Made by a program: the position numbers and the translations under genes. The notes below the pieces were generated by a model. It searched no databases. It was not told where the DNA came from and saw only the letters and a program-made list of their open reading frames with translations. A stretch of DNA of 64,000 nucleotides from Vibrio sp. B1FLJ16 (lineage in GTDB: Bacteria; Pseudomonadota; Gammaproteobacteria; Enterobacterales; Vibrionaceae). The stretch's first letter is position 1. Every line of letters begins with the position of its first letter. The stretch lies in NCBI RefSeq assembly GCF_905175385.1, contig NZ_HG992750.1, positions 310,001-374,000 on the forward strand. The letters are read 5' to 3'. This document shows positions 1 to 9,278 of this stretch, piece after piece.

Positions 1-81
1 GTTATTCAGGTATTTGTGGCGAATTCTCTCTTAGCCATTTTAGACAAGGCTTCAAAGTGTGAAGTGAGTGGTCACGTACAG

Positions 82-95
82 TTGATTTGAATCAA
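82..95 (+). promoter_or_regulatory. FNR-box upstream of napGH
   Basis: The 14 bases TTGATTTGAATCAA match the FNR consensus TTGATnnnnATCAA perfectly and are palindromic. A weak -10-like TTATGA lies at 115-120. A start site near 128 would put the box centre about 40 bases upstream, the usual place for class II FNR activation. The operon is therefore probably induced without oxygen. The box is seen directly; the start site is inferred. Confidence 0.8.
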
Positions 96-191
96 TAGAG
101 GATTGAGTTACCTCTTATGAGGTATGGGGAAGATGAACGTTTCGGGCTATTTATGCTTAACTTAATTAAGGAGCTTTTTTGAGGAAAAGTG

Positions 192-962
192 ATGAAATCC
201 TCCACGTCAAAAATATCCCAAAGTCGTCGTCGATTTTTGCGTGATACTGCTCGAACTGCCATGGGTGTTGGTGCTGCTGCCTGTGTATTAGGGCTACAGT
301 CCTTACAAAGCCAGGCTCGAGAAACCAAAGGCGTCCCAATTCGACCGCCAGGTGCGCTCCCAGAAGGTGATTTTGAATCTGCCTGTGTTCGTTGTGGGTT
401 GTGTGTACAAGCGTGTCCTTACGATACGTTAAAACTGGCTACTTTATTATCGCCGGTCGCTACCGGCTCACCGTATTTCAATGCCCGCGATATCCCTTGC
501 GAAATGTGTGATGATATTCCTTGTGTAGTTGCGTGTCCGAGTGGTGCGCTTGATCCAGAGCTAACCAATATCGATGATGCAAGGATGGGTACAGCAGTTC
601 TTATCGACCATGAAACCTGTCTCAACTGGCAAGGTCTGCGCTGTGATGTTTGTTATCGAGTTTGTCCTCTCATCGATGAAGCGATTACGTTAGAGAAAAT
701 TCACAATGACCGTACGGGTTACCACGCTAAGCTGATCCCAACGGTTAATACAGATATTTGTACAGGTTGTGGCAAGTGTGAACAGGCATGTGTACTGGAT
801 GTATCTGCGATAAAAATCGTGCCGACAGACCTGGCAAAAGGCAAGGTTGGCAGCCATTACAATTTCGGCTGGCAAGAGATAGATAAGCCTTTAGAGAATG
901 TGCTTCCGGGAGAGAACTCAGTACCATCTGGTGCACTAGAGTCTCTTAAAGGAGGCAGATGA
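192..962 (+). CDS. napG: NapG-type periplasmic ferredoxin (4Fe-4S)
   Basis: NapG is an iron-sulfur protein that, with NapH, passes quinol electrons to periplasmic nitrate reductase. A twin-arginine leader (SRRRFLRD near residues 11-18, followed by a hydrophobic stretch) implies folded export by Tat. Several cysteine clusters follow: [12 protein letters not shown] from residue 65, [23 protein letters not shown] and [11 protein letters not shown], enough for about four [4Fe-4S] centres. The ATG at 192 is chosen over the GTG at 189 because GAGG at 181-184 is correctly spaced. The stop overlaps napH (ATGA), so the two are translationally coupled. No napA, napB or napC is visible; they may lie outside the window. 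MauM/NapG proteins also serve other reductases, so the nitrate role is inferred. Confidence 0.88.
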   Translation: MKSSTSKISQSRRRFLRDTARTAMGVGAAACVLGLQSLQSQARETKGVPIRPPGALPEGDFESACVRCGLCVQACPYDTLKLATLLSPVATGSPYFNARDIPCEMCDDIPCVVACPSGALDPELTNIDDARMGTAVLIDHETCLNWQGLRCDVCYRVCPLIDEAITLEKIHNDRTGYHAKLIPTVNTDICTGCGKCEQACVLDVSAIKIVPTDLAKGKVGSHYNFGWQEIDKPLENVLPGENSVPSGALESLKGGR

Positions 963-1816
963 TGGCTAAAAATTTAGCACAAGATGCCGGAAAAGAGGCG
1001 ATTGATAAGCTTGGCTGGTGGCGGGCACACCGATTTCTTATTTTACGCAGACTGTGTCAGCTAACCATTATTGGTTTGTTCATGGTTGGGCCAACAATCG
1101 GCGTTTTTAGCGGTAATCTTTCCTCTAGTATGCTGCTGGATACTGTCCCGATGAGTGACCCGCTTATCGTACTGCAGGCTTTGGCTACCGGACACATTCC
1201 AGAGTTTAATGTTTTGCTCGGGGTCACGATTGTTGTTGTGTTTTATGCGGTTTTAGCACCGCGCGCTTTTTGCGCGTGGGTGTGTCCTTTGAATGTGGTT
1301 ACGGACTTCGCAGCGTGGCTGCGCAGAAAACTGAATATTAAGGCAAGTTATCGTTGGTCTCCGTCTATTCGCTACTGGTTAATACCGGTTCTAATGCTAG
1401 GTAGTGCCGTATCTGGCACGATTCTATGGACATGGATAGATCCGGTAGCTGCGTTACATCGCGGGCTCGTGTTTGGCATGGGCGCAGGGTGGATACTTAT
1501 CGTACTTGTCTTTGTCCTGGATCTTTTACTGGTTGAGCATGGCTGGTGTGGTCACTTGTGTCCCTTAGGGGCCACTTACGGTGTCATTGGAAAACAGAGC
1601 CTAATTCGGGTAACAGCGATTCGTCGTGAAAGCTGCACTAAGTGTATGGACTGTTTTTATGTCTGTCCTGAGCCAGAGGTACTGAGGCAGCCGTTGAAAG
1701 AGGGTGACCGCCGAGTGATGGATAAAAACTGCATCAGTTGCGGCCGTTGTCTGGATGTGTGTCCGGAACAGGTTTTTGAGTTTAAAAACCGCCTCACAGT
1801 TAAAAATATCGAATAA
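959..1816 (+). CDS. napH: NapH-type membrane quinol dehydrogenase subunit
   Basis: NapH is the inner-membrane partner of NapG and oxidises quinol. The 285-residue protein has about four membrane helices in its first 200 residues. Two conserved cysteine motifs typical of NapH (FCAWVCP and GWCGHLCP) sit at membrane boundaries. Two C-terminal [4Fe-4S] motifs follow ([12 protein letters not shown] and [12 protein letters not shown]). GGAGG at 951-955 precedes two adjacent ATGs (959 and 962); the first overlaps the napG stop and the second has better spacing, so the start is uncertain by one codon. It shares the FNR-controlled transcript with napG. Confidence 0.88.
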   Translation: MMAKNLAQDAGKEAIDKLGWWRAHRFLILRRLCQLTIIGLFMVGPTIGVFSGNLSSSMLLDTVPMSDPLIVLQALATGHIPEFNVLLGVTIVVVFYAVLAPRAFCAWVCPLNVVTDFAAWLRRKLNIKASYRWSPSIRYWLIPVLMLGSAVSGTILWTWIDPVAALHRGLVFGMGAGWILIVLVFVLDLLLVEHGWCGHLCPLGATYGVIGKQSLIRVTAIRRESCTKCMDCFYVCPEPEVLRQPLKEGDRRVMDKNCISCGRCLDVCPEQVFEFKNRLTVKNIE

Positions 1817-1902
1817 GGCTTTTAATTTTCCCTCTAATGGCTAGTTGCGTTTGAAGAGTATTTTTGCTTTTCAGACGCGCTAAACCTTGCGCGATATTGA
1901 TA

Positions 1903-1932
1903 TTGTGAATTTGTTACAATTGGCGCTATGAT
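1903..1932 (+). promoter_or_regulatory. Possible sigma70 promoter for MFS gene
   Basis: TTGTGA at 1903-1908 and TATGAT at 1927-1932 are separated by 18 bases, about 28 bases before the start codon of the transporter. The match is moderate and there is no other support. Confidence 0.4.
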
Positions 1933-1959
1933 GATTCCTTCATATCTCAAGGATGCATC

Positions 1960-3141
1960 ATGAACATCTCATCTCAAGGCTGGAGAACGCCGCAAAATTT
2001 TCTTTTACTCGTTTCTATCATCGTGCCTATCGCTTTTTCTACCTGGATGGCATTACTAAACAACTTCGTTATTGAAAAAGCCAGTTTTGATGGTTCAGAC
2101 ATCGGCCTGCTACAAAGTGTCCGTGAAGTGCCGGGATTCTTGTCGTTTACTGCGGTATTTGTATTGCTCTTTGTTCGTGAACAGCGCTTTATGCTGATTT
2201 CACTTGCGATGCTGACACTAGGCACCGCGTTAACAGGTTACTTTCCCACTTTGTATGGCTTACTTTTTACAACCTTGTTGATGTCTACCGGTTTCCACTA
2301 TTTCGAAACACTGAAGCAGTCCCTTTCTCTGCAGTGGCTGTCTAAGGACGAAGCGCCCGAAATGCTGGGTAAATTCATCTCGGTTGGTGCGCTCGCCTCG
2401 CTGATTACTTATGGTGCTTTGTGGCTGATGCTGGAGCAACTCAAACTGGATTTCAAAACTGTTTACCTAATTGCAGGAGGAATCGGTTTTGTGCTGATTC
2501 TTGTTATGGCGTTTGCTTTCCCTCAGTTTAAATCCACAGTACCGCAAAATAAGAAATTGGTACTGCGTAAACGTTATTGGTTGTATTACGCATTGACCTT
2601 TATGAGTGGCGCTCGCCGTCAAATCTTTACTGTTTTTGCTGGGTTCCTGATGGTTGAGAAGTTTGGTTATTCGGCAGCAGATATAACTTTATTGTTTCTG
2701 ATTAACTACCTGTTTAACTTCTTGTTTGCTAAACGCATTGGTCGCTTTATTGGCGTTGTCGGGGAACGTAAGGCGCTGATGTTCGAATACGTTGGCCTTA
2801 TTTTTGTGTTTGTTGGTTACGGGTTAGTACAGACCGCGGAATGGGCAGCTGCGCTTTATGTTGTTGACCATCTGTTCTTTGCTCTGGCGCTGGCGATTAA
2901 AACGTACTTCCAGAAAATTGCTGATCCTGCGGATATGGCCTCGACAGCAGGTGTGGCGTTCACTATCAATCATATTGCGGCAGTTGTCATTCCGGTAACA
3001 TTCGGTGTGATTTGGTTGGTGTCGCCTTCGAGCGTTTTCTACATTGGAGCAGGCATGGCGGCGGTCAGCTTGCTGTTCTCGTTGAACATTCCTGCTAAGC
3101 CAGAAGAAGGGAATGAAACCCGTGTGTTGAAATGGAGTTAG
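1960..3141 (+). CDS. MFS-family transporter, substrate unknown
   Basis: The protein has 393 residues and is almost entirely hydrophobic, with about 12 predicted membrane helices in two halves split by a basic stretch near residues 195-208 (QNKKLVLRKRYW). This is the usual major facilitator layout. The start ATG follows AAGGATG with good spacing. It stands alone between napGH and a terminator, so context does not suggest a substrate. No diagnostic substrate motif is recognised. A sugar, drug or metabolite exporter are all possible. Confidence 0.75.
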   Translation: MNISSQGWRTPQNFLLLVSIIVPIAFSTWMALLNNFVIEKASFDGSDIGLLQSVREVPGFLSFTAVFVLLFVREQRFMLISLAMLTLGTALTGYFPTLYGLLFTTLLMSTGFHYFETLKQSLSLQWLSKDEAPEMLGKFISVGALASLITYGALWLMLEQLKLDFKTVYLIAGGIGFVLILVMAFAFPQFKSTVPQNKKLVLRKRYWLYYALTFMSGARRQIFTVFAGFLMVEKFGYSAADITLLFLINYLFNFLFAKRIGRFIGVVGERKALMFEYVGLIFVFVGYGLVQTAEWAAALYVVDHLFFALALAIKTYFQKIADPADMASTAGVAFTINHIAAVVIPVTFGVIWLVSPSSVFYIGAGMAAVSLLFSLNIPAKPEEGNETRVLKWS

Positions 3142-3174
3142 TGCCTGTCAGTTTATATCTGATCTGGAAATAAT

Positions 3175-3200
3175 AAAGGAGCTGAAATCAGCTCCTTTTT
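3175..3200. terminator. Terminator, probably bidirectional
   Basis: An 11-base stem (AAAGGAGCTGA / TCAGCTCCTTT) with a two-base nominal loop is followed by T-rich sequence on the plus strand and preceded by A-rich sequence. It lies between convergent genes and can serve both. Confidence 0.8.
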
Positions 3201-3227
3201 CGTTTTTCTGTTTAACTCGTCAGCATA

Positions 3228-4361
3228 TTAATGGTCCAGATATAGGTAGTTTTGCCAGCTTGTCATACGGATCAGTACTTTACGCATAATAGCAACGTGG
3301 TGGAAGCTATCAGAATAGACCGCGACTTCGACCGCTGTACCCATAGGTAGATTGAATTCGCTCAGATCATCTGTGATTTTGAGTTTCACGAAAACACGTC
3401 CATTTGTACGAAGTGCATCTGTACCTAACAGTGTTCCGCGTGCTTGGAATTGGCTTTCACCAATGGCTGGTAGAACCTCAACTACTTCGCCTTTAAATAC
3501 TCTGCCGGGAATGGCTCGGAACAGAAACTCAGCTTCAAATCCAGGCTCAAGTCTTTGTAGAGAGTTTTGTCTGAAGGCTGCAGTGTAGTACTGCATGTCT
3601 TCAGTGTGGACAAAAGTCAATGCTGGGGCTAGTGGTAACGGTACAGCCATCACACCAGGGCGTAAAGCTAGCTGAGTTACGTAGCCATTAGTCGGCGCAC
3701 GAACTACAGTCTGCTCTAAGTTGAACTCAGCTTTACGTAATTCTGCAAGTAGTTGTGCAACCTGAGTATTCTCACCACCGACTTCCGAGTCGAGCGCGAG
3801 TTCGGCTTGTTCTTGTTGTTGTAAGGCAACTTCAAGCGTTGCTTCTGCCGCTTTGTATGCCTGACGTCGGGTATCGAGATCTTGTTCAGTGAACGCGCCA
3901 CGATTGAATCCGCTTTGGTAACGCGCAAATTCCCGTTGTGCTTTATCTCTTTCAGCCTGCGCCTTGATCACGCCCGCTTTCGCTTCTTGCAAGCCAGATT
4001 CCAGCCCCAGAGCGCCTTGGCTCGCTTCTTTGACTTTTGCTTTTAGGCGAGTCACCTCTGCTTCAAAAGGCGTTGGATCAATTTTAAACAGTACATCACC
4101 CGTTTTTAAAGGCTGGTTGGGTTGTACCGGAACTTCAATCACACGTCCACGAACGCCTGATACAATAGGCGTTGTCGGGTAGACTTGATTACCAATTTGG
4201 GTGAAGGGATGGTTGTAGTTCATGAGCAGCACTAGTGTGCCAATCAATACAACGCCACCTAATACAGCAGTTGGTACAGACCATTTGTTCAAAGGAATTT
4301 TAAAAATTTTGAAAACCGCTATACAGAAGGCTGTGTAAGTCAGGATCAGCAATAAATCCAT
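3228..4361 (-). CDS. yiaV: HlyD/EmrA-family membrane fusion protein (YiaV-like)
   Basis: This 377-residue periplasmic adaptor has two N-terminal hydrophobic segments (about residues 1-18 and 29-48). A biotinyl-lipoyl half-motif follows (GRVIEVPVQPNQPLKTGDVLF, read as two adjacent parts), then a long coiled coil (about residues 105-205) and the second lipoyl half and beta-barrel (APTNGYVTQL). That is the HlyD/EmrA layout. It starts one base inside the stop of the upstream DUF3302 gene (TAATG), so the two are coupled. The same pair, yiaW-yiaV, occurs in E. coli. No inner-membrane pump or TolC-like gene is adjacent. The transported substrate is unknown. Confidence 0.82.
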   Translation of the reverse strand: MDLLLILTYTAFCIAVFKIFKIPLNKWSVPTAVLGGVVLIGTLVLLMNYNHPFTQIGNQVYPTTPIVSGVRGRVIEVPVQPNQPLKTGDVLFKIDPTPFEAEVTRLKAKVKEASQGALGLESGLQEAKAGVIKAQAERDKAQREFARYQSGFNRGAFTEQDLDTRRQAYKAAEATLEVALQQQEQAELALDSEVGGENTQVAQLLAELRKAEFNLEQTVVRAPTNGYVTQLALRPGVMAVPLPLAPALTFVHTEDMQYYTAAFRQNSLQRLEPGFEAEFLFRAIPGRVFKGEVVEVLPAIGESQFQARGTLLGTDALRTNGRVFVKLKITDDLSEFNLPMGTAVEVAVYSDSFHHVAIMRKVLIRMTSWQNYLYLDH

Positions 4362-4741
4362 TATTTTTCCTCTTTACTTAGGTCGTCAGCGGTTGGGTTT
4401 TGCTGAGTTTGTTGCTTCAATACCGAAACTTCGTTTTTTAGCTCGGTCACTTCGTCTATAAGCTCTTCAAGACGATGGTGGATGTCGTGTGTTTCTTGTT
4501 CTAGTTGTTTAAAGCCCCAACCACGCTCTTTGCGCCACAATGTTGCCCAAATCCACAGGAACGGCCAAAGGGCATGCAGTGTGAACAAACTTACCCAACC
4601 AGCGTAATGAATCGCGTCTTGGTGAGGATGGTCGCGTTCTTTGGCAATTTCATAGGGAATATCGTGAATAACGATGATTCCGTAGAAAATGACCAAAGCA
4701 ACGAAAATGAGTATCCCAAGTGCAAAATAATCTAGAAACAT
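4361..4741 (-). CDS. yiaW: DUF3302 inner-membrane protein (YiaW-like)
   Basis: A 126-residue protein with two hydrophobic helices (about residues 5-27 and 50-68) and a charged coiled-coil tail (about residues 85-112, rich in Glu and Leu). The family is DUF3302, usually found beside a YiaV-type membrane fusion protein, as here. Its function is unknown; a small membrane partner for the adaptor is a reasonable guess. First gene of the two-gene minus-strand unit. Confidence 0.72.
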   Translation of the reverse strand: MFLDYFALGILIFVALVIFYGIIVIHDIPYEIAKERDHPHQDAIHYAGWVSLFTLHALWPFLWIWATLWRKERGWGFKQLEQETHDIHHRLEELIDEVTELKNEVSVLKQQTQQNPTADDLSKEEK

Positions 4742-4842
4742 CTTACTTACCCGTGCTTGTTGCTATATGAAAAAAGTCATGTAAATTAGTTGCTTAAGTA
4801 TTTGTTACAAACATAAATGGATCAAGTGTTTTTGGCCTTGTA

Positions 4843-4905
4843 CCCAGTTAACCTAAAGATACTTTGTTCCAGCGCAAAGGGTGGCCATAAAGACGTGGCG
4901 ACAAC
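4843..4905. repeat. Degenerate copy of Vibrio dispersed repeat
   Basis: About 60 bases starting tacccagttaacct resemble the start of the better copy at 7559-7740 (tacccaattgacct), including the following agcg and agacg...ggc blocks. The copy is diverged and truncated. It lies in the 297-base gap between yiaW and the EamA gene, which otherwise must hold their divergent promoters. Confidence 0.35.
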
Positions 4906-5038
4906 CGGAAAATTAGGCCAGCCATAGTTGTAACGCGGTTAGAAAGTTTAGGTTTAAGCATTTGGAACATTCAAACCGTATCTTGAAGCCGCCGGATATA
5001 TAAATTAATAGACCTTTATTGGAAGAAAGGGAAACAGA

Positions 5039-5926
5039 TTGCAGTACTTAGGTGAGATTGCAGCTATAAGCGCTGCCGTTGTTTGGGCTATAGCGACCTG
5101 GATATACAGTCAGTTCAGTCATCGATTTTCGGCCCTTCAACTGAATGTTGTTAAGGGTGTTGTGGCGTCATTTATGATGCTGGCCGTCATGCCATTATCT
5201 TCTAAACAGATACCAAACCATATTGAGCCTGTGCATTTAGTCGTTCTGGCTATCTCCGGAGTGATTGGTATTGCAATAGGGGACTCTGCCTACTTTGCCT
5301 CGCTGAAACGTATTGGTCCGAATAAAACGCTTTTACTAGAATCTCTTGCCCCACCTCTGTCTGGTATTTTGGCTCTGATGTTCTTGGGTTCTGAACTGAC
5401 TTTACAAAGCTGGCTCGGGGTGTTGGTCACGACTGCAGCTGTAACGTTTGTTGTGTTTCAACCTTCCTCTGGAGAAAGAACGAACTGGAGCGGGATCGCT
5501 TTTGGTCTGCTTGCGAGTGTTTGCCAAGCATCGGGTGTCGTGATTTCTCACTATGCGCTGGTGGCGGGAGATTTGCCGCCGATACTTGGTGCGTTTATCC
5601 GTTTAAGTATCGGTGTGCTTGCAGTATGTGTTGTGATCAAGTTTTTTGAAAGAGCGCCTTTTGCTGGTATTAAACAGCACCTGTTCGGGATGGGAACAAA
5701 AGCGCTGAGTTGGCTTTTTCTTGCCATTTTTGTCGGAACTTTTCTCGCACTATGGCTCCAGCAAGTAGCGCTAAAGAACGCAAACCCAGCCATCGCTCAG
5801 ACACTGATTGCGACCAGCCCTCTGTTTATCCTAATTATTTACATAATTAAAGGAGATCGCATAGGAATAAAAAGTATCTTAGGAACGGTAACCGCTCTGC
5901 TAGGTATTTCTTTGTTCTTCCTGTAG
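5039..5926 (+). CDS. EamA/DMT-family permease, TTG start
   Basis: The 295-residue protein has about ten membrane helices in two repeated EamA halves (for example GVIGIAIGDSAYFASLKRIG in the first and ALWLQQVALKNANPAIAQTL in the second), typical of drug/metabolite transporters. The start is the TTG at 5039: AGAAAGGG lies seven bases upstream, the first membrane helix begins at once, and the next in-frame ATG is about 40 residues in and would remove that helix. The substrate is unknown. It is monocistronic and converges on the cyclase gene. Confidence 0.78.
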   Translation: MQYLGEIAAISAAVVWAIATWIYSQFSHRFSALQLNVVKGVVASFMMLAVMPLSSKQIPNHIEPVHLVVLAISGVIGIAIGDSAYFASLKRIGPNKTLLLESLAPPLSGILALMFLGSELTLQSWLGVLVTTAAVTFVVFQPSSGERTNWSGIAFGLLASVCQASGVVISHYALVAGDLPPILGAFIRLSIGVLAVCVVIKFFERAPFAGIKQHLFGMGTKALSWLFLAIFVGTFLALWLQQVALKNANPAIAQTLIATSPLFILIIYIIKGDRIGIKSILGTVTALLGISLFFL

Positions 5927-5961
5927 CGCGAGACTCAGCTGTAGACGCTTTGGTAAAACGT

Positions 5962-7545
5962 TTACAGCTCGGTACAAATTTGGTTTCGGCCATTAGCTTT
6001 GGCCCGATATAGTGCTTTGTCGGCCCGGTAGAATGTACGCTGGGTATTTTCACCCTCACGATGAGCGGTGATACCAACGGATACCGTTAACCCTCGCTCT
6101 CCGAGAATTTCGCTCCAGTTATGTTGGTATATGCGCTTCCGGTAGTTTTCTGCGTGAAGCTCTGCGTCTTCTATATTGCAGTTTTCCAGAATGACGAGAA
6201 ACTCCTCGCCTCCGAAGCGAACACACGAAGCTCCTTCAAACTTAAAGTAGTTAGCTAATTGTCTGGACACTCTCTTTATTGCTTTATCGCCGATCAAATG
6301 GCTCAGCTCGTCATTAATAGACTTGAAGTGATCAATGTCGATTACCATCAGAGTAAATGGCGTATCGTGGAGCAGCAGATCTTTAAGTTTTACTTCCAAC
6401 CAACGGCGGTTGTTCAGTAATGTCAGCGGATCGGTGAGCACATCCTGTTGCAGTTGAGCGACCGTATTTTTGTGTTGTTGCGATCTCTCTTTGAGCTCTT
6501 TGTTTTCAATTTCGGACAAGATCAGTTTGAGCTGCAATTCAAACCGTGACAGGCGGCGAAGTTGAGCTGAACCCAGCTCGCTGATAGGTATATTTTTTAT
6601 TAAGTTAGATTCAATATTGAACGCGCGTTTTTCGCTGTCTAGCGCTACTTCAAACTGCCCTTGGGATGCGCTAATTTTGCTCTTAGCATTGTAAAAGTGC
6701 CGGGCAAGAATCGAAGACGTGTGACGCTGAATACGTTTTTCTACCGATGACAGTACTAAGTTGGCTAAGGGGACATTGCCGGTGTTATTAAGGCAGTAGG
6801 CGGTTTCAATTTTGACCATTGTAGATAACCAGAACGTTGTGCAACTTCCGGTCGTGTACTGAACGTTAGAAAGAGACTGCAGCGCTTTCCAGTCGTCATT
6901 TTGCAACTTATAGAGCTTTGCCCGGTAAAGGTGGATTTGTCCTGCGAGGTTTTTATCACTAACTAGGATACTGAGCTCTTCACACTCATTTAGTAGGTTA
7001 GTCGCTTCAGCGGTTCGCTTGAGATTGATAAAGCATGCAAGCATATACAGTTTATAACGTAAGCGAAGCGCGCGGCTACTGATAGAGTGATCAACTGACT
7101 CAATTTTTTTGTAGTAGCGTAATGCGCGTTCATGATCGCCATAAGCATCGCACAGGTGTCCCATGCCGACGACAGCGATAACATACTCATCGATAAAACC
7201 GTACTCCACTGCAATATTGGTCGATTTGATATATTCAGCCAATGCTGACTGAAAATCTCCGGTTTCGACCAACCTGTCGCATAAGCTCGACTTAACCAAT
7301 AAAATGTCTTCAACATGATCAGGAAGAGTAAGAGAATCCAGAGCTTGCCTTAACTCAGAGATGCTTTCGTTTAGCTGGTTTAATTCACGACGAAATTCGG
7401 CACTGATGATTAGGCAGTGTGCCTTTTCGCGCTGGTTTGATGCAATGTTAAGCCTGATATGTTCCCAGAGCCTGATAGCGTCTTCACCGGTTACGGAGGA
7501 CGGGTCTATGTCTGCATCCGTTACTTTATTAAGCAATCTTTCCAT
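5962..7545 (-). CDS. Diguanylate cyclase with TPR-like sensor (GGEEF)
   Basis: The first 330 residues form helical TPR-like repeats, then a coiled coil (about 335-365), then a GGDEF domain (about 368-527). The catalytic motif GGEEF is at residues 445-449, with the substrate motif DIDHFKSIND and the DPLTLLNNRRW entry motif intact. It should make c-di-GMP from two GTP. The inhibitory RxxD site normally five residues before GGEEF reads FEGA, so product inhibition through that site is probably lost. No membrane helices are seen, so it is cytoplasmic. AGAGGT lies eight bases before the ATG. A paralogue with a dead motif lies just upstream on the same strand; a dispersed repeat fills the gap. Confidence 0.88.
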   Translation of the reverse strand: MERLLNKVTDADIDPSSVTGEDAIRLWEHIRLNIASNQREKAHCLIISAEFRRELNQLNESISELRQALDSLTLPDHVEDILLVKSSLCDRLVETGDFQSALAEYIKSTNIAVEYGFIDEYVIAVVGMGHLCDAYGDHERALRYYKKIESVDHSISSRALRLRYKLYMLACFINLKRTAEATNLLNECEELSILVSDKNLAGQIHLYRAKLYKLQNDDWKALQSLSNVQYTTGSCTTFWLSTMVKIETAYCLNNTGNVPLANLVLSSVEKRIQRHTSSILARHFYNAKSKISASQGQFEVALDSEKRAFNIESNLIKNIPISELGSAQLRRLSRFELQLKLILSEIENKELKERSQQHKNTVAQLQQDVLTDPLTLLNNRRWLEVKLKDLLLHDTPFTLMVIDIDHFKSINDELSHLIGDKAIKRVSRQLANYFKFEGASCVRFGGEEFLVILENCNIEDAELHAENYRKRIYQHNWSEILGERGLTVSVGITAHREGENTQRTFYRADKALYRAKANGRNQICTEL

Positions 7546-7558
7546 TTTTCATTACCTC

Positions 7559-7740
7559 TATACCCAATTGACCTCAAGATGCTAGGTTCAGCGAGAATGA
7601 CTTGGTTTACAGACGAGGCAACGATTTGAAGATCTAGTGGTTCTAAATCAAAAATCGTTAACAAAGACTGTGAGCCAAGGCAACTCGCCCTTCGGGAGCG
7701 TGTCACTGACACAATTTCTACGTCAAATAACTTGGAAAGA
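7559..7740. repeat. Vibrio-type dispersed intergenic repeat
   Basis: About 180 bases beginning tatacccaattgacctcaag and ending acttggaaagagcgag match a repeat family I recall between genes in Harveyi-clade genomes (blocks such as gaggcaacgattt, tgagccaagg and cttggaaaga). Short inverted segments within it (cgattt/aaatc...aatcg) could fold. It fills the gap between the two TPR genes and reaches almost to the stop codon of the upstream one. It may act on the RNA of the pair. Confidence 0.6.
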
Positions 7741-7745
7741 GCGAG

Positions 7746-9278
7746 CTATTCCGCTGCGCTATTTTCCTGGAACTTGAGCCAGTGACAACGCTCTGAATCC
7801 TGTATCTTGAAGTCATTTGGGTATACATGACTTTCTTCCAATTGCTCTAAAGTGAACGGGAAAGTAAGAATGTCTTGCAAATATAATATTGGTTTCGGCC
7901 CTATTAGCCCACGTCGCTCCCATGGGTAAATACTGATCATCGTTTTGACTGTCTCATACAGCTTTTCGGCAGCCAGACCTTTGTCTGCAATAATCATCGC
8001 GAGCCTGTTACTGGAAATTCGGGAAATGAGGTCATTTGACGTAGTTAGAGAGTGGACAAGCTCGGTACATGCATCCAGAAAAGCGGGTTCTGAATGGCTT
8101 ATCATTATCACGGCGTGATTGGACTGGCTTAGCTCACTTTTAAATAGGACGAGTTGCTCCCACCAGTACGTTTCGGAGACGACATTAGAAAGCTGCTTCT
8201 CTGGATTATATTCATGATGAGAGCGAATATGGTTGATGAGTTTCCGCGCTCGTTGTTCCAGCTTACGTTTCGAGCCGTGAGCTTTATCCCGACTAACTTG
8301 GAATCTTTGCTCTTTAAGCATTTTCAGCGCGTATTGACGATACTTTTGGAAGGCGTTGAAAGCAGCTTCAAAATCGCCTTGCTGTTCAGCTACCTGTGAC
8401 TGCTGGAAGCAGATTTGGCTGAGTAATTCTCCGTTATCGAAGCTGCGTGCGGACTCTTCAGCAGCAAGCAATAACTTCGTTGCACACTCTGTATCTTTGC
8501 GCAAAAGCTCCAGACGAGCCCTGCTGATGAACGAGTGCGCTTTCATCCACGTAAGATCATGTTCAACTGCAAGCTGATACGCTTTTTGTGTTGCTACTTC
8601 TGCGGCATCTAAACGCTCTAGTCCGAGCAGAGCTAAACCTTTAAAGTCCCAAATTTCAGCTTGCCAGGTTGAGTCTTCATGCTCTTTGAGAACTTCTGTT
8701 GCGCCATCAAGAACCGTTAGCATATTGACAAAATCTTTTAGCAGATAGTAATCCCATGCCAATAAGATACGGGCTTTACCTTCTAACCGCGCGATCCTGA
8801 CGTTATTTGCCACCTTAACGGCTAACTCATGAGTAGATGCGGCAAGTTGGTGGTCATTGGTGATGCGCCAGACATTACCCAAACCGATAAGTGACTCTAT
8901 CTGAATATCGATGTTATCGACAAGGGAGGATTGCTCCAGAGCGTTGATCCAGTATTGCTGGGCTGAGTAATACTTGGCTTGTCCCCAGTACTGCAATGCG
9001 AAAATGTGAAGAATTTCTGGAAGGTGATCATCTGTATCAAGCTGAATCTGTATGTCGTAGGCAGCTTTTATGAGCTTTAGCCCCTGACGGTAGTTCATTA
9101 AACACCAGTAGCAGTGCGACATGATCAGCAAGGCTTTGATTTCTCCTTCAGCAAACAAGATTTGTTCCGCTTTTACGCGGCACGCCTCTGCTTTGCGAAG
9201 AGTAGATTCAGGCTGAGCAGTAATCTGCTCTTTAAGCAATGTCAGCTCGTCTTCTAGCTGAATTTGGCTTCTATCCAA
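7746..9278 (-). CDS. TPR protein with degenerate GGDEF domain
   Basis: A 510-residue cytoplasmic protein built like the adjacent cyclase: about 320 residues of TPR-like helices, a basic coiled coil (about 325-345), then a domain aligning with GGDEF. In it the position equivalent to GGDEF reads SSNRL (residues 422-426, in the context ISRISSNRLAMII), and the metal and substrate motif (DxDxFK) is absent (IMISHSEPAF). It cannot be an active cyclase. The fold may be kept as a c-di-GMP or GTP receptor, or as a partner of the active protein. It probably arose by duplication followed by decay. The domain assignment rests on fold-level alignment by eye. Confidence 0.68.
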   Translation of the reverse strand: MDRSQIQLEDELTLLKEQITAQPESTLRKAEACRVKAEQILFAEGEIKALLIMSHCYWCLMNYRQGLKLIKAAYDIQIQLDTDDHLPEILHIFALQYWGQAKYYSAQQYWINALEQSSLVDNIDIQIESLIGLGNVWRITNDHQLAASTHELAVKVANNVRIARLEGKARILLAWDYYLLKDFVNMLTVLDGATEVLKEHEDSTWQAEIWDFKGLALLGLERLDAAEVATQKAYQLAVEHDLTWMKAHSFISRARLELLRKDTECATKLLLAAEESARSFDNGELLSQICFQQSQVAEQQGDFEAAFNAFQKYRQYALKMLKEQRFQVSRDKAHGSKRKLEQRARKLINHIRSHHEYNPEKQLSNVVSETYWWEQLVLFKSELSQSNHAVIMISHSEPAFLDACTELVHSLTTSNDLISRISSNRLAMIIADKGLAAEKLYETVKTMISIYPWERRGLIGPKPILYLQDILTFPFTLEQLEESHVYPNDFKIQDSERCHWLKFQENSAAE

